From an uncultured Lachnospiraceae bacterium (GTDB lineage: Bacteria > Bacillota > Clostridia > Lachnospirales > Lachnospiraceae), in NCBI GenBank assembly GCA_948688495.1, contig CAPQSW010000020.1, positions 1 through 30,556 of the forward strand: a stretch of DNA of 30,556 nucleotides. Reading direction: 5' to 3'. This document shows, piece after piece, positions 1-8,371 of this stretch; the stretch's first letter is position 1, and the number at the start of each line of letters is the position of its first letter. The position numbers and the translations under genes are program-made. A model generated the notes under the pieces. It was given only the letters and a program-made list of their open reading frames with translations, searched no databases and was not told the DNA's origin.

Positions 1-1
1 A

Positions 2-601
2 TTGTATTCCAAAGCGTTGTCGGAGGATTTGTATGACACACAGGAGAGAAGGGACGAAATTTTGCAGGGTATTGCAAGGAATGTGAAAGAAATAAAGGGG
101 TACGTGAATGAAATTGTAACTGCATCCAGGGAAGATTTTCTGAATTTGGAAGTGCATATGGGAGAGTATTACATTTCAGAAGTTATAAAGGACGCAGAAA
201 GTTATTACAAGGATAAGTTGTCTACAATTCACACCGAATTTCAAGTGGATGAAATTTCTGAATGTCTCGTCAAAGGGGATAAGAACCGTATGGTTGAGGT
301 TCTGCAAAATGTTATGGAAAATGCTATCAAGTATGGTGATGGTAAGCATATCCGCATTTCGTTTGGGGAGGAAGAGGACTGTAAATTAATACAGATCGAG
401 AACTCGGGGTGCAATCTGAAAAACGAGGAACTTCCAAATCTTTTCGATTCCTTTTACCGTGGAAGCAATAGTACCGGTGTAAAAGGGAGCGGTCTTGGAC
501 TTTATATTTGCAAAACACTGATGCGTAAAATGGATGGTGATATCTTTGCCGGGATGAATGAAGATGTTTTTTGTATGACGATAGTAGTTAGAAAATCATA
601 A
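2..601 (+). CDS. Sensor histidine kinase, C-terminal part (cut by window edge)
   Basis: Partial protein; the reading frame is open at the left edge, so the true start and the sensor and membrane part lie outside the window. The visible 199 residues hold the end of a dimerisation region and a HATPase_c domain: N box NVMENAIKYGDG (about residues 102-113), a G1-like IENSG, F box LFDSFYRG, and G2 box GSGLGLYICK. The phospho-accepting His is not visible. The family autophosphorylates at the membrane and passes phosphate to a response regulator, presumably encoded just upstream. A terminator follows, and an ABC transporter gene pair starts about 125 bases later; kinase plus FtsX transporter is a common pairing for antibiotic or peptide sensing. 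That link is inferred from position only. Confidence 0.88.
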   Translation: MYSKALSEDLYDTQERRDEILQGIARNVKEIKGYVNEIVTASREDFLNLEVHMGEYYISEVIKDAESYYKDKLSTIHTEFQVDEISECLVKGDKNRMVEVLQNVMENAIKYGDGKHIRISFGEEEDCKLIQIENSGCNLKNEELPNLFDSFYRGSNSTGVKGSGLGLYICKTLMRKMDGDIFAGMNEDVFCMTIVVRKS

Positions 602-609
602 TGGGTATG

Positions 610-650
610 AAAACTTCAGGGTTAGATGGAATGGCCCTGAAGTTTTGTAA
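610..650 (+). terminator. Intrinsic terminator after the histidine kinase gene
   Basis: Perfect 12-base inverted repeat: AAAACTTCAGGG at 610-621 and CCCTGAAGTTTT at 635-646, with a 13-base loop. The A-rich left arm and T-rich right arm would allow termination in either direction. It separates the kinase gene from the transporter genes, so the latter probably have their own promoter in 650-705, where no strong match was found. Confidence 0.75.
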
Positions 651-726
651 TTAATGATTTGTTCATAATTTTGGTGTTAATATATCTCTTGCAGAATCAA
701 TTTAGATGCAAGAGGGAGGCAAAAGA

Positions 727-3096
727 ATGTATCGAAACATACTAAAAAAAGATTTAAAACGAAAAAGGGCAATGAATATAATTCTTTTATTGTTTATGAT
801 TCTTGCCACAATGTTTGTATCGTCAAGTGTTAACAACATTATAAATGTTACCACGGTGCTGGACGGTTACTTTGAAATGGCAAATGCGCCTGATTATTTT
901 GCGGCTGTCATGAATAAAAATTCTGCGCTTGACATTGATGAAACGCTAAGCCAGGCAAGCGCAGTAGATCACTATGCAACGGAAAACGTATTGGCTTTAT
1001 CGCCCGAAAATTTTATCTATGAGGACGGGGATATCGTTGTCGATGGTACGAATCTGATTCAAAGCGACATCTGTATGAATTATTTTCTTTCCGATGGCAG
1101 TACCCTCGAAACGGTCAGGCAGGGCGAGTTTTATATGCAGGAGGGTGAGGCGGACGCGCTCGGGGTTGATGTGGGCGACAAGCTTACCATAGAATTAAAC
1201 GGCGTGCGCCGCGAATTTGTTCTTGCGGATAAAATAAAGGACGCGCTTTTGGGTTCACAGCAGATAACACTTTACCGCTATATCATAAGTGAGGAGGATT
1301 TTGAGAGTTTCCTTTCCGCAGAAAACACGGAAAGATATTACGGCGGTAAGTTTGTTTACATCTATTCTTCCGATATGGAAACGGCTCTGCCACAGATCAA
1401 GCCGCTTGTAGAGAACAGCCTTCTTACACTGGACAGAGCCTTTATGAAATTCTTATATGTTTTTGATATGGTCGTGGTCGGTATTCTGCTTGTGGTAAGC
1501 ATTATTCTTATTATGATAGCATTCGTAGTTTTACGTTTTACCATTTCCTTTACACTTTCCGAGGAATTTCGTGAAATCGGGGTCATGAAGGCGATTGGCA
1601 TCGGCAATTTCAAAATCCGGGGCTTATACCTTGTGAAATATATAGGACTTTCTGTCATCGGTGCGGCAATCGGTCTTGTCCTAAGCTTCCCCTTCGGTAA
1701 AATGCTTATGGACGTTTCTTCGCAGAACATGATTGTCGGAAATCAGAGTCCGGTTTTGGTAAACATTGTTTGTGCGGTTCTTGTCGTCGCGGTGATTTTA
1801 TGGTTCTGCTATGGCTGCACAGGCAGGGTGAGGAAATTAACGCCCATTGACGCGATCAGAAACGGTCAGACTGGGGAGCGTTTCCGCAAAAAGAGCCTTA
1901 TGAGTCTGGGAAAATCCAAGATTCCGATGACGCCTTTCCTTGCATTGAATGACATTGTAAGCAGCCCCAGGCGTTACGGCATTATCTCACTTACATTCTT
2001 CTTATGTCTGTCTCTTTTGCTGATACTTTCAGCGACGGTTTCCACCATAAACAGCGGCAGTCTTGCCGCATCCATTGGATGGGCGGACTGCGATGTCTAT
2101 CTGGACAGTAAAACCACTGCGGAATGTATGATGGAAGACGGACATGAAAAGCTTGAAAAGCACCTTGACGAAATGGAACAGACGCTTGCAAAACATGGCA
2201 TTCCCGCAAAATGCTATCAGGAAATGATGTTTATCCTGCCCGTCTCTTTCGGAGAAAACGAGGGCAATAATATCTGTATCTTTCAAGGCACAGGCTCCAC
2301 AATGGATATGTACGAGTATACGGCAGGAACAGCGCCGCAGGATACCGATGAAATTGCAATCACACGGATTGCTGCGGATAAGCTTTGCGCAACGATTGGT
2401 GATACCGTTACGGTAAAAACCATTGACGGAGATAAGGAATATATCATTTCGGCGTTCTTCCAGTCTATGAATATGGCGGGGAGCGGTATCAGGCTTCACA
2501 CCGATGCGTACATCAATTACGTTCAGGCAGGAAGCGGCGGCAATACGCAGATCACTTTTACGGATGATCCTGACAGCAGGGAGATTGAACGTAGAATAGA
2601 AGAAATTCAGAGGATTTTTCCCGATTATGGAAATATAAGGACCTGCGCCGAAGCAGTAGCGGATATGGTCGGTATCGCGGGAACCCTTGATGCAGTAAAA
2701 TCTCTTGTAGCCGTTCTCACAATTGTATTAGCTGCACTCATAACCGTACTTATGGAGCGCTCTTTTATCGCAAAGGAACAGGGCGAAATCGCGCTCATGA
2801 AAGCCATAGGCACACGAAACGGAAAAATCTATGTATACCACGCATTGCGATTTACATTTGTAGGAATGACGGCAGTAATTATGGGGGAAATTCTTGCAAT
2901 ACCGCTTACCCACTTGTGTTTTGATCCGCTTTTCAGAATGGCGGGTATGGAGCTTACGCCCCCCTACGTTGTCAATCCTGTTGAAATGTATTTGATCTTC
3001 CCTGTAATCATTCTTGTCACAACAGGTGTAAGTGCATTCCTGACTTCACTTTACACAAGAAAAATCAAGTCTTCCGACACTGCCAACATTGAATAA
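727..3096 (+). CDS. FtsX-like ABC transporter permease
   Basis: 789-residue membrane protein with two FtsX modules. Membrane segments are visible near residues 13-33, 240-265, 290-315, 340-365, 410-430, 655-680, 705-730 and 755-780, with large extracellular domains at about 40-235 and 440-650. This is the 8-segment, two-FtsX-domain layout of MacB/LolC-like permeases that use ATP binding inside to move the outer domains. The start at 727 is chosen because AGAGGGAGG (711-719) sits 7 bases before it; the in-frame ATG at 706 lies upstream of that site. It is followed after 25 bases by its ATPase gene. The substrate cannot be read from the sequence; antimicrobial peptide resistance or lipid/peptide export are both possible. 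Confidence 0.88.
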   Translation: MYRNILKKDLKRKRAMNIILLLFMILATMFVSSSVNNIINVTTVLDGYFEMANAPDYFAAVMNKNSALDIDETLSQASAVDHYATENVLALSPENFIYEDGDIVVDGTNLIQSDICMNYFLSDGSTLETVRQGEFYMQEGEADALGVDVGDKLTIELNGVRREFVLADKIKDALLGSQQITLYRYIISEEDFESFLSAENTERYYGGKFVYIYSSDMETALPQIKPLVENSLLTLDRAFMKFLYVFDMVVVGILLVVSIILIMIAFVVLRFTISFTLSEEFREIGVMKAIGIGNFKIRGLYLVKYIGLSVIGAAIGLVLSFPFGKMLMDVSSQNMIVGNQSPVLVNIVCAVLVVAVILWFCYGCTGRVRKLTPIDAIRNGQTGERFRKKSLMSLGKSKIPMTPFLALNDIVSSPRRYGIISLTFFLCLSLLLILSATVSTINSGSLAASIGWADCDVYLDSKTTAECMMEDGHEKLEKHLDEMEQTLAKHGIPAKCYQEMMFILPVSFGENEGNNICIFQGTGSTMDMYEYTAGTAPQDTDEIAITRIAADKLCATIGDTVTVKTIDGDKEYIISAFFQSMNMAGSGIRLHTDAYINYVQAGSGGNTQITFTDDPDSREIERRIEEIQRIFPDYGNIRTCAEAVADMVGIAGTLDAVKSLVAVLTIVLAALITVLMERSFIAKEQGEIALMKAIGTRNGKIYVYHALRFTFVGMTAVIMGEILAIPLTHLCFDPLFRMAGMELTPPYVVNPVEMYLIFPVIILVTTGVSAFLTSLYTRKIKSSDTANIE

Positions 3097-3121
3097 GAAT
3101 TGAATGAGAAAGGAAACTATT

Positions 3122-3883
3122 ATGAATATCTTAGAAGTAAAAGACCTCTGTAAGACATATATCGTAAACAAACGCCAGAATAACGTATTGAAAAATGTAA
3201 ATTTTACCGTTTCCGAAGGCGAAATGGTCGCCGTTATGGGACCGTCAGGATCGGGGAAATCAACGCTTTTGTATGCCGTTTCGGGCATGGATTCCATTAC
3301 CGCAGGCGAAGCAGAATTCTGTGGAGAGAACATTGCAAAAATAGGTGAAAAGGAGCTTGCAGACTTACGTCTGGATGAAATGGGTTTTATCTTTCAACAG
3401 ATGTATATGATGAAAAACCTGACTGTTCTCGACAATATTATTCTTCCTGCGGTACAGTCTAAAAAGAATACCGAGACACGGAAGGAAACAATCCAGCGTG
3501 GACAGGACTTAATGCGTAAGCTGGGTATTATTGACATCGCCGATAATGATATCAATGAAGTTTCGGGAGGGCAGCTTCAGAGAGCCTGCATCTGTAGAAG
3601 CATGATTAATATGCCCAGGGTTTTATTTGCAGACGAACCTACGGGAGCTTTGAACAGAACCGCGTCAAACGAGGTCATGGAGGAATTGGTGAAGCTAAAC
3701 GAAGAAGGAACAACAATTATGATGGTAACCCATGATGCAAAGGTAGCCGCAAAGTGTTCCAGGGTGCTGTATATTGTAGATGGCAACATTAAGGGCGAGT
3801 ATATAAGTCCGAAAGACTTAAAGATAAAAGAGAAGGACAGAGAGAGATTATTAAATAACTGGCTGTTGGAACTGGGATGGTAA
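3122..3883 (+). CDS. ABC transporter ATP-binding protein (MacB/LolD type)
   Basis: 253 residues, normal for the LolD/MacB-type ATPase. All motifs are visible: Walker A GPSGSGKST, Q-loop FIFQQM, signature VSGGQLQRA, Walker B VLFADEPTGAL, and H-loop MMVTHD. It powers the FtsX permease encoded just upstream; both belong to one transcription unit. The start at 3122 (MNILEVKDL) is preferred over the in-frame ATG at 3104 because AAAGGA (3109-3114) is correctly spaced for it and lies inside the longer version. The C-terminal tail after the H-loop (about 40 residues) is lysine rich. Regulation by the upstream two-component system is an inference from gene order. Confidence 0.93.
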   Translation: MNILEVKDLCKTYIVNKRQNNVLKNVNFTVSEGEMVAVMGPSGSGKSTLLYAVSGMDSITAGEAEFCGENIAKIGEKELADLRLDEMGFIFQQMYMMKNLTVLDNIILPAVQSKKNTETRKETIQRGQDLMRKLGIIDIADNDINEVSGGQLQRACICRSMINMPRVLFADEPTGALNRTASNEVMEELVKLNEEGTTIMMVTHDAKVAAKCSRVLYIVDGNIKGEYISPKDLKIKEKDRERLLNNWLLELGW

Positions 3884-3900
3884 GTATTTTACCATCCCGG
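3872..3900 (+). terminator. Hairpin between convergent genes, possible two-way terminator
   Basis: GGGATGGTAA (3874-3883) and TTACCATCCC (3889-3898) form a perfect 10-bp stem with a 5-base loop, extendable by a T-G and a C-G pair. It includes the stop codon of the ATPase gene and lies 12 bases from the end of the minus-strand alkD gene. There is no T run on either side, so intrinsic termination is only possible, not certain. Confidence 0.5.
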
Positions 3901-3912
3901 TTGGGAAACTTC

Positions 3913-4593
3913 TTACCTCTTTAGAGTCCTGATATACGCCTTGTCTTCTTTAGATATTTTTAAGGACTCCGTAATCTTCTGCAGGGCTTTATTGTGGGTA
4001 AAATCATCCAGACGGTTTGCTTTTAAATAGGGAAGTGTCAGCTCCGGGAAATCCCGGTAGCAGATGGAAACCGCCCATGCCTGCGCCATCTTAACATAAT
4101 ATCGTTTCAAATCAACGCTGTCGACTGCCTGAAGTACCCGGGAAAGATAGTCCTGATTTACATAGTAATTCAGTATCTGAACCAACACAAAGCGGACTTC
4201 ATATTCCCTGGGGCTGTGCAGGTATTCCAAAAGAAAATTCCAAAATTCTTCCGGCTGTTCCTTTGCAAGCTTAATGCTGCAGCATGTGCTGTCACAGACA
4301 GACCAGTTGTCAATTTTAGGCAAAAATGCCCGTAAGAAAGGCTCCTTTTCCAAAAGATTTCCTTTGGCATAGCCAAGGACCATGCCCTGCAGCATGATTT
4401 CTTCGTAACTGTCATCACAGGCGGTTTTCAGGTATGTTTGCCAGTCCCCCCTGGCAAGCTGTTTTGCCATTTTCCTTAACGCGGGCAGGCGTACGCCGAG
4501 AATGTGTTCTACGCCTGGCAGAAGGCCGGCGGTAAATTTTTGAAATTCTGATTCTTTTTGCATTTCTAATTGTTGTTTAATCCATGTATTCAT
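3913..4593 (-). CDS. DNA alkylation repair protein (AlkD-like glycosylase)
   Basis: 226 residues, the usual size for the AlkD family of HEAT-repeat DNA glycosylases that remove alkylated (cationic) bases. Family features seen: GVRLPALRKMAK near residues 36-47, the DNWSVCDSTC segment with the conserved Trp and Asp of the active cleft, and repeated pairs of helices throughout. The start at 4593 gives the conserved N-terminus MNTWIKQQL; the longer upstream reading frame runs through the promoter and is not family-like. No Shine-Dalgarno sequence precedes this ATG, and the -10 box lies only 6 bases upstream, so translation may be leaderless. The gene is divergent from prfB and convergent with the ABC genes. 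Confidence 0.88.
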   Translation of the reverse strand: MNTWIKQQLEMQKESEFQKFTAGLLPGVEHILGVRLPALRKMAKQLARGDWQTYLKTACDDSYEEIMLQGMVLGYAKGNLLEKEPFLRAFLPKIDNWSVCDSTCCSIKLAKEQPEEFWNFLLEYLHSPREYEVRFVLVQILNYYVNQDYLSRVLQAVDSVDLKRYYVKMAQAWAVSICYRDFPELTLPYLKANRLDDFTHNKALQKITESLKISKEDKAYIRTLKR

Positions 4594-4599
4594 AATTGT

Positions 4600-4628
4600 A
4601 TTGTAGGTATTCTTATTTTTCGTGTCAA
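4600..4628 (-). promoter_or_regulatory. Promoter of the alkD-like gene
   Basis: On the minus strand: TTGACA (4628-4623), 17-base spacer, TACAAT (4605-4600). This is a near-consensus sigma-A promoter. The expected transcription start, about 7 bases after the -10 box, coincides with the A of the ATG at 4593. Confidence 0.75.
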
Positions 4629-4635
4629 CATTTAT

Positions 4636-4664
4636 TTGTTTTATTTGCCTGGATATGATAGAAT
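4636..4664 (+). promoter_or_regulatory. Probable prfB promoter
   Basis: TTGTTT (4636-4641), 17-base spacer, TAGAAT (4659-4664). It is back to back with the alkD promoter; the two -35 boxes are 7 bases apart. The predicted start near 4671 leaves a short leader with AAGGTGA (4686-4692) before the ATG at 4697. Confidence 0.55.
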
Positions 4665-4696
4665 GTTCGTAATCAGTGTAGAAAGAAGGTGACAGA

Positions 4697-5825
4697 ATGG
4701 TTGAATTAGACCAGTTCAAGACAACCTTGAACACATACAGAGAACCATTACTGGAAGTGAGGGATTCACTTTAACTTAGCAAATAAGGAGCAGCGTGTCC
4801 AGGAGCTTGAGCGGGAAATGGAAGCGCCCGATTTTTGGGATAATACAGAGATTTCCCAGAAGAAGATGAAAGAATTAAAGGGCTTGAAGGATGACATTGA
4901 GACTTACGCGCATCTGGAAGGACAGTTTGATGACATTGAGACGCTTCTGGAAATGGGATATGAGGAAAATGATGCGTCCCTGATACCGGAGATTGAGGAG
5001 GCGCTCTCAGAATTTGAGCAGACATTTGACAATATCAGGATTAAGACGCTTCTGTCTGGTGAATATGATATGGAGAATGCAATTGTTTCCCTCCATGCGG
5101 GTGCCGGCGGGACCGAATCCTGTGACTGGAACAGCATGCTGTTTAGGATGTACAAACGCTGGGCAGAAGACAAAGGCTTTGCCGTGGAGGTGCTTGATTC
5201 CCTTGACGGCGATGAAGCGGGAATCAAATCCATTACCTTTGAGGTGCGCGGGGAGAATGCATACGGCTACCTGAAATCAGAGAAGGGTGTACACCGTCTG
5301 GTGCGCATTTCACCGTTTAATGCGGCTGGAAAGCGGCAGACGTCCTTTGCCTCCTGTGATGTCATGCCTGACATTGAAAAAGACCTTGATATCGAAATCA
5401 AGGATGATGAGCTTAGAATTGACACTTATCGTTCCAGCGGCGCCGGCGGGCAGCATATCAATAAGACCTCCTCGGCAATCCGCATCACGCATCTCCCCAC
5501 GGGGATTGTCGTGCAGTGCCAGAATGAGCGCTCTCAGCACATGAACAAGGATAAAGCAATGCAGATGTTAAAAGCGAAGCTCTATCTGCTCAAGCAGGAA
5601 GAAAATGAAAAGAAAGCGGCGGATATCCGCGGAGAGGTGACAGAGATTGGATGGGGCAACCAGATACGTTCCTATGTCATGCAGCCCTATACGATGGTGA
5701 AGGACCACCGCACCAATGCGGAGACTGGAAATGTGGACAGTGTGATGGATGGGAATCTGGATTTGTTTATCAACGCATATTTGAAGTGGAAAACCATTCA
5801 GAACCCCGCGGAATTATCAAACTAG
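4697..5825 (+). CDS. prfB: Peptide chain release factor 2, with programmed +1 frameshift
   Basis: RF2 ends translation at UGA and UAA. The gene is read as 4697-4771, then +1 to 4773-5825, giving 375 residues, close to the family's usual length. The first 25 codons (MVELDQFKTT... to DSL) end at an in-frame TAA; the shifted frame continues NLANKEQ and then EAPDFWD. Key motifs lie at the same residue numbers as in E. coli RF2: SPF at 205-207 (stop codon recognition) and GGQ at 250-252 (peptide release). Ribosome binding site AAGGTGA precedes the ATG. The stop at the shift site is UAA, not the usual UGA, which is odd because RF1 also reads UAA. Monocistronic, or cotranscribed with the following SPFH operon (40-base gap). 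Confidence 0.96.
4761..4775 (+). promoter_or_regulatory. RF2 autoregulatory +1 frameshift site with UAA stop
   Basis: The sequence CTT TAA C at 4769-4775 corresponds to the RF2 CUU UGA C shift site, with A in place of G. An SD-like AGGG lies just upstream (4760-4763), somewhat further from CTT than in the E. coli site. Slippage of CUU to UUU by +1 puts AAC (Asn) next; most RF2 proteins have Asp here, from GAC. Confidence 0.88.
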
Positions 5826-5865
5826 AGTAATTACAGAAACGCAGACAATAAGTTAGGAGAAAAAT

Positions 5866-7197
5866 ATGGGAATAATTAAGGCAGCCATGCAGTCAATTTC
5901 CGGCGGACTGGCAGATCAATGGCTGGAAGTCATTGAGCCGGATGATATGGGGGAACGCACAGTATTTACCAGCGGCGTTACAATTCGCAAAGGACAGAAT
6001 AAAAAAGGCACAGACAATACGGTGAGCAATGGCTCCGTCATCCATGTATATGATAATCAGTTCATGATGCTGGTGGACGGCGGCAGGATTGTAGACTATA
6101 CGGCAGAACCTGGGTATTTTAAGGTGGATAATTCCGCGCTGCCTTCCCTGTTTAATGGAGAGTTAAAGGCGACGATTCAAGAATCCTTCAGCCGGATGAA
6201 GTTCGGCGGCGCAACGCCCGCCAAGCAGAAAGTATTTTACATCAACTTGCAGGAAATCAAGGGCATCAAATTTGGCACCAGGAATCCTATCAATTATTTT
6301 GATAATTTTTATAATGCCGAGTTGTTTCTGCGTACCCATGGAAGTTATTCCATCAAAATTACAGACCCGATTAAGTTTTATGCGGAAGCGATTCCAAGGA
6401 ATGCGTCAAAAGTGCAGATTGAGGACATCAACGAGCAGTATATGGCGGAATTTCTTGAGGCGCTGCAGTCGGCAATCAACCAAATGTCTGCAGACGGCAT
6501 CCGCATTTCCTATGTGCCTTCCAAGGGCAGAGAGTTAGGGAAGTACATGGCAGATACCTTGGACGGGGACTGGAAGCAGATGCGGGGTATGGAGATTCAG
6601 GCAGTGGGAATTGCCAGTGTTACCTATGACGAGAAATCCACGGAACTGATTAACATGCGTAATGAGGGAGCGATGCTCAGTGATCCCACAGTCCGGGAAG
6701 GTTATATGCAGGGACATGTGGCACGTGGACTGGAAGCGGCTGGATCTAATACGGCAGGAGCAATGACTGGATTTATGGGCATGGGAATGGGCATGAATGC
6801 AGCAGGAGGCGTGATGGGAGCGGCATCCGCTGCTAATATGCAGCAAATGCAGATGCAGCAGAACGCGGCAATGCAGCAGCAGGCAGCTATGGCAAATAAC
6901 AGCGCAGCGATGCCGGCTGGTCAGAATACAGCAGCCCGGGGAGCAGCACAGAATGCAGCAGGGGAATGGACCTGTGCCTGCGGAGCCAAGAACAGCGGAA
7001 AGTTCTGTGCAGAATGTGGAAAGCCAAAGCCGCAACAGCCGGAAACATGGACGTGTGCTTGCGGGGCTAAGAACAGTGGCAAATTCTGCTCGGAGTGCGG
7101 AAAGCAAAAGCCGGACAACAGCGGGGAATGGACCTGTGCCTGCGGCCAGGTGAACAGCGGAAAGTTCTGCTCGCAGTGCGGCAAGCCGAGACAGTGA
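5866..7197 (+). CDS. SPFH-domain protein with three C-terminal zinc ribbons (YdjI-like)
   Basis: 443 residues. The N-terminal 290 or so form the SPFH/'virion core'-like domain of Bacillus YdjI relatives (start MGIIKAAMQ; later FYINLQEIKGIKFG). Then comes a Met/Gln/Ala-rich linker (about 300-365), then three near-identical CxC...CxxC zinc ribbons (367-443), each of the form WTCACG-KNSGKFC-ECGK. YdjI in B. subtilis works with the membrane proteins YdjG and YdjH and links the phage-shock protein PspA to the membrane; relatives of both partners follow here, though no pspA gene is in the window. Start supported by TTAGGAG at normal spacing. Function as a membrane scaffold is known for the family and inferred here. 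Confidence 0.85.
   Translation: MGIIKAAMQSISGGLADQWLEVIEPDDMGERTVFTSGVTIRKGQNKKGTDNTVSNGSVIHVYDNQFMMLVDGGRIVDYTAEPGYFKVDNSALPSLFNGELKATIQESFSRMKFGGATPAKQKVFYINLQEIKGIKFGTRNPINYFDNFYNAELFLRTHGSYSIKITDPIKFYAEAIPRNASKVQIEDINEQYMAEFLEALQSAINQMSADGIRISYVPSKGRELGKYMADTLDGDWKQMRGMEIQAVGIASVTYDEKSTELINMRNEGAMLSDPTVREGYMQGHVARGLEAAGSNTAGAMTGFMGMGMGMNAAGGVMGAASAANMQQMQMQQNAAMQQQAAMANNSAAMPAGQNTAARGAAQNAAGEWTCACGAKNSGKFCAECGKPKPQQPETWTCACGAKNSGKFCSECGKQKPDNSGEWTCACGQVNSGKFCSQCGKPRQ
6964..7194 (+). repeat. Three tandem zinc-ribbon coding repeats
   Basis: Three tandem copies of a roughly 25-codon unit at the end of the SPFH gene. Each encodes WTCACG(A/Q), NSGKFC and CGK, with four zinc-binding cysteines. 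The first two copies are the most alike, suggesting recent duplication. Confidence 0.85.
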
Positions 7198-7202
7198 TGA
7201 AT

Positions 7203-7224
7203 GGAAACGGCGTAAGCTGTTTCC
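7203..7224 (+). other. Intercistronic hairpin with GUAA tetraloop
   Basis: GGAAACGGC (7203-7211) pairs with GCTGTTTCC (7216-7224), eight Watson-Crick pairs and one G-U, closed by a GTAA (GNRA-type) loop. No T run follows, so this is more likely an mRNA stability or processing element between the SPFH gene and the next operon gene than a terminator. Confidence 0.5.
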
Positions 7225-7246
7225 TGACAGATAAAGGAGAGATGTG

Positions 7247-8371
7247 ATGGCAGTAATCAGTTACAAATGTCCAAATTGCGATGGCGAACTGGTATTCCAT
7301 CCGGCGACGCAGAAGTACAAATGCGAATATTGTGCTTCTGCGTTTTCGCAGGAGGAACTTGAGAAGATGAAGCCTGCAATGGAGGAAGAAAAGAAGATAA
7401 CCATGCCGCAGGAGGAACAGCCAGCGGCGCAGGGAGAACGGACTGGGGAGCAGGAAAAATATGGACGGCGGGAGGATTACAGTCAGGAAGGGGCGGATAA
7501 AGAGGGTGTTATGTATAGCTGCCCAAGCTGTGGGGCAGAGATTGTAACAGACCAGACGACAGCGGCTACCTTCTGTTATTATTGTCACAATCCGGTCGTG
7601 CTTTCCGGAAGGGTTTCGGGGGAATTTCTTCCGAATAAGATACTTCCATTTTCGGTCGATAAGAAGCAGGCGACTGACAAATTTCTGGAATATGTGCACA
7701 GCAAGAAATTTGTCCCCAAGGCATTTTTTAATAAGCAGCAGATAGAGAAAATTTCCGGTGTTTATTTCCCCTACTGGATGGCGGATATGGACATGACAGG
7801 TTCGCTGCAGGCAGAGGGTAAGAATTTAAGGGTATGGCGCAGCGGCGATACAGAGTATACGGAGACAAAAATTTACCATGTGGAGCGCAAGGGAAATATC
7901 CATCTTGAAGATATCACCAAAAATGCTTTGAAGAAGAATAACCTCAAGCTGGCAGAGGGCGTGCTTCCCTATGATGTAACAAAGGTGCAGGATTTTCATA
8001 TGGGTTATCTGTCGGGATTTCTGGCAGAGAAACGGGATTTAGAGCGTGCGGATTTGCAGACGGAGGTAGCATCAGACGCCAAAAGATTTGGAGAGAAGCT
8101 TCTAAAGGATACGGTAAACGGCTATTCCCACCTGACGGTCCGCAACTGCCTGTTGCAAACACAGCGGGAGAATTGGGATTATATCATGCTTCCAGTGTGG
8201 ACGGTTACATATAAGGGACGCGATGGAAAAATGTATTATTACTCCATGAACGGACAGAATGGCAAAGTATATGGCGAGTTGCCAGTGGACGGACAAAAAG
8301 TCTGCATACTGGGAGCTGTCATATTTGTAATCGTATTTTTGCTTGGACTGCTGGGAGGATGGATATTATGA
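7247..8371 (+). CDS. TFIIB-type zinc-ribbon membrane protein (YdjG-like)
   Basis: 374 residues. Two zinc ribbons are visible: CPNC...CEYC at about residues 8-28, and CPSC...CYYC at about 90-113. They are separated by an acidic, Glu/Gln-rich linker and followed by a roughly 240-residue soluble domain and one C-terminal membrane segment (VCILGAVIFVIVFLLGLLGG). This matches YdjG of the Bacillus ydjGHI set, a membrane partner of the SPFH protein. ATG 7247 is preferred over GTG 7244 because AAAGGAGA (7233-7240) then has a 6-base spacing. Its stop overlaps the next start by four bases (ATGA), indicating translational coupling. Confidence 0.85.
   Translation: MAVISYKCPNCDGELVFHPATQKYKCEYCASAFSQEELEKMKPAMEEEKKITMPQEEQPAAQGERTGEQEKYGRREDYSQEGADKEGVMYSCPSCGAEIVTDQTTAATFCYYCHNPVVLSGRVSGEFLPNKILPFSVDKKQATDKFLEYVHSKKFVPKAFFNKQQIEKISGVYFPYWMADMDMTGSLQAEGKNLRVWRSGDTEYTETKIYHVERKGNIHLEDITKNALKKNNLKLAEGVLPYDVTKVQDFHMGYLSGFLAEKRDLERADLQTEVASDAKRFGEKLLKDTVNGYSHLTVRNCLLQTQRENWDYIMLPVWTVTYKGRDGKMYYYSMNGQNGKVYGELPVDGQKVCILGAVIFVIVFLLGLLGGWIL

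Noticed and set aside
6535..7107. Minus-strand open frame, Cys/His/Leu rich, opposite the SPFH gene
   Set aside because: Composition is the mirror of the Met/Gln/Ala-rich and zinc-ribbon codons; no start signal.
6964..7194. Regular repeats that could suggest a CRISPR-like array
   Set aside because: They are in-frame protein repeats (zinc ribbons) with conserved Cys codons and no unique spacers.
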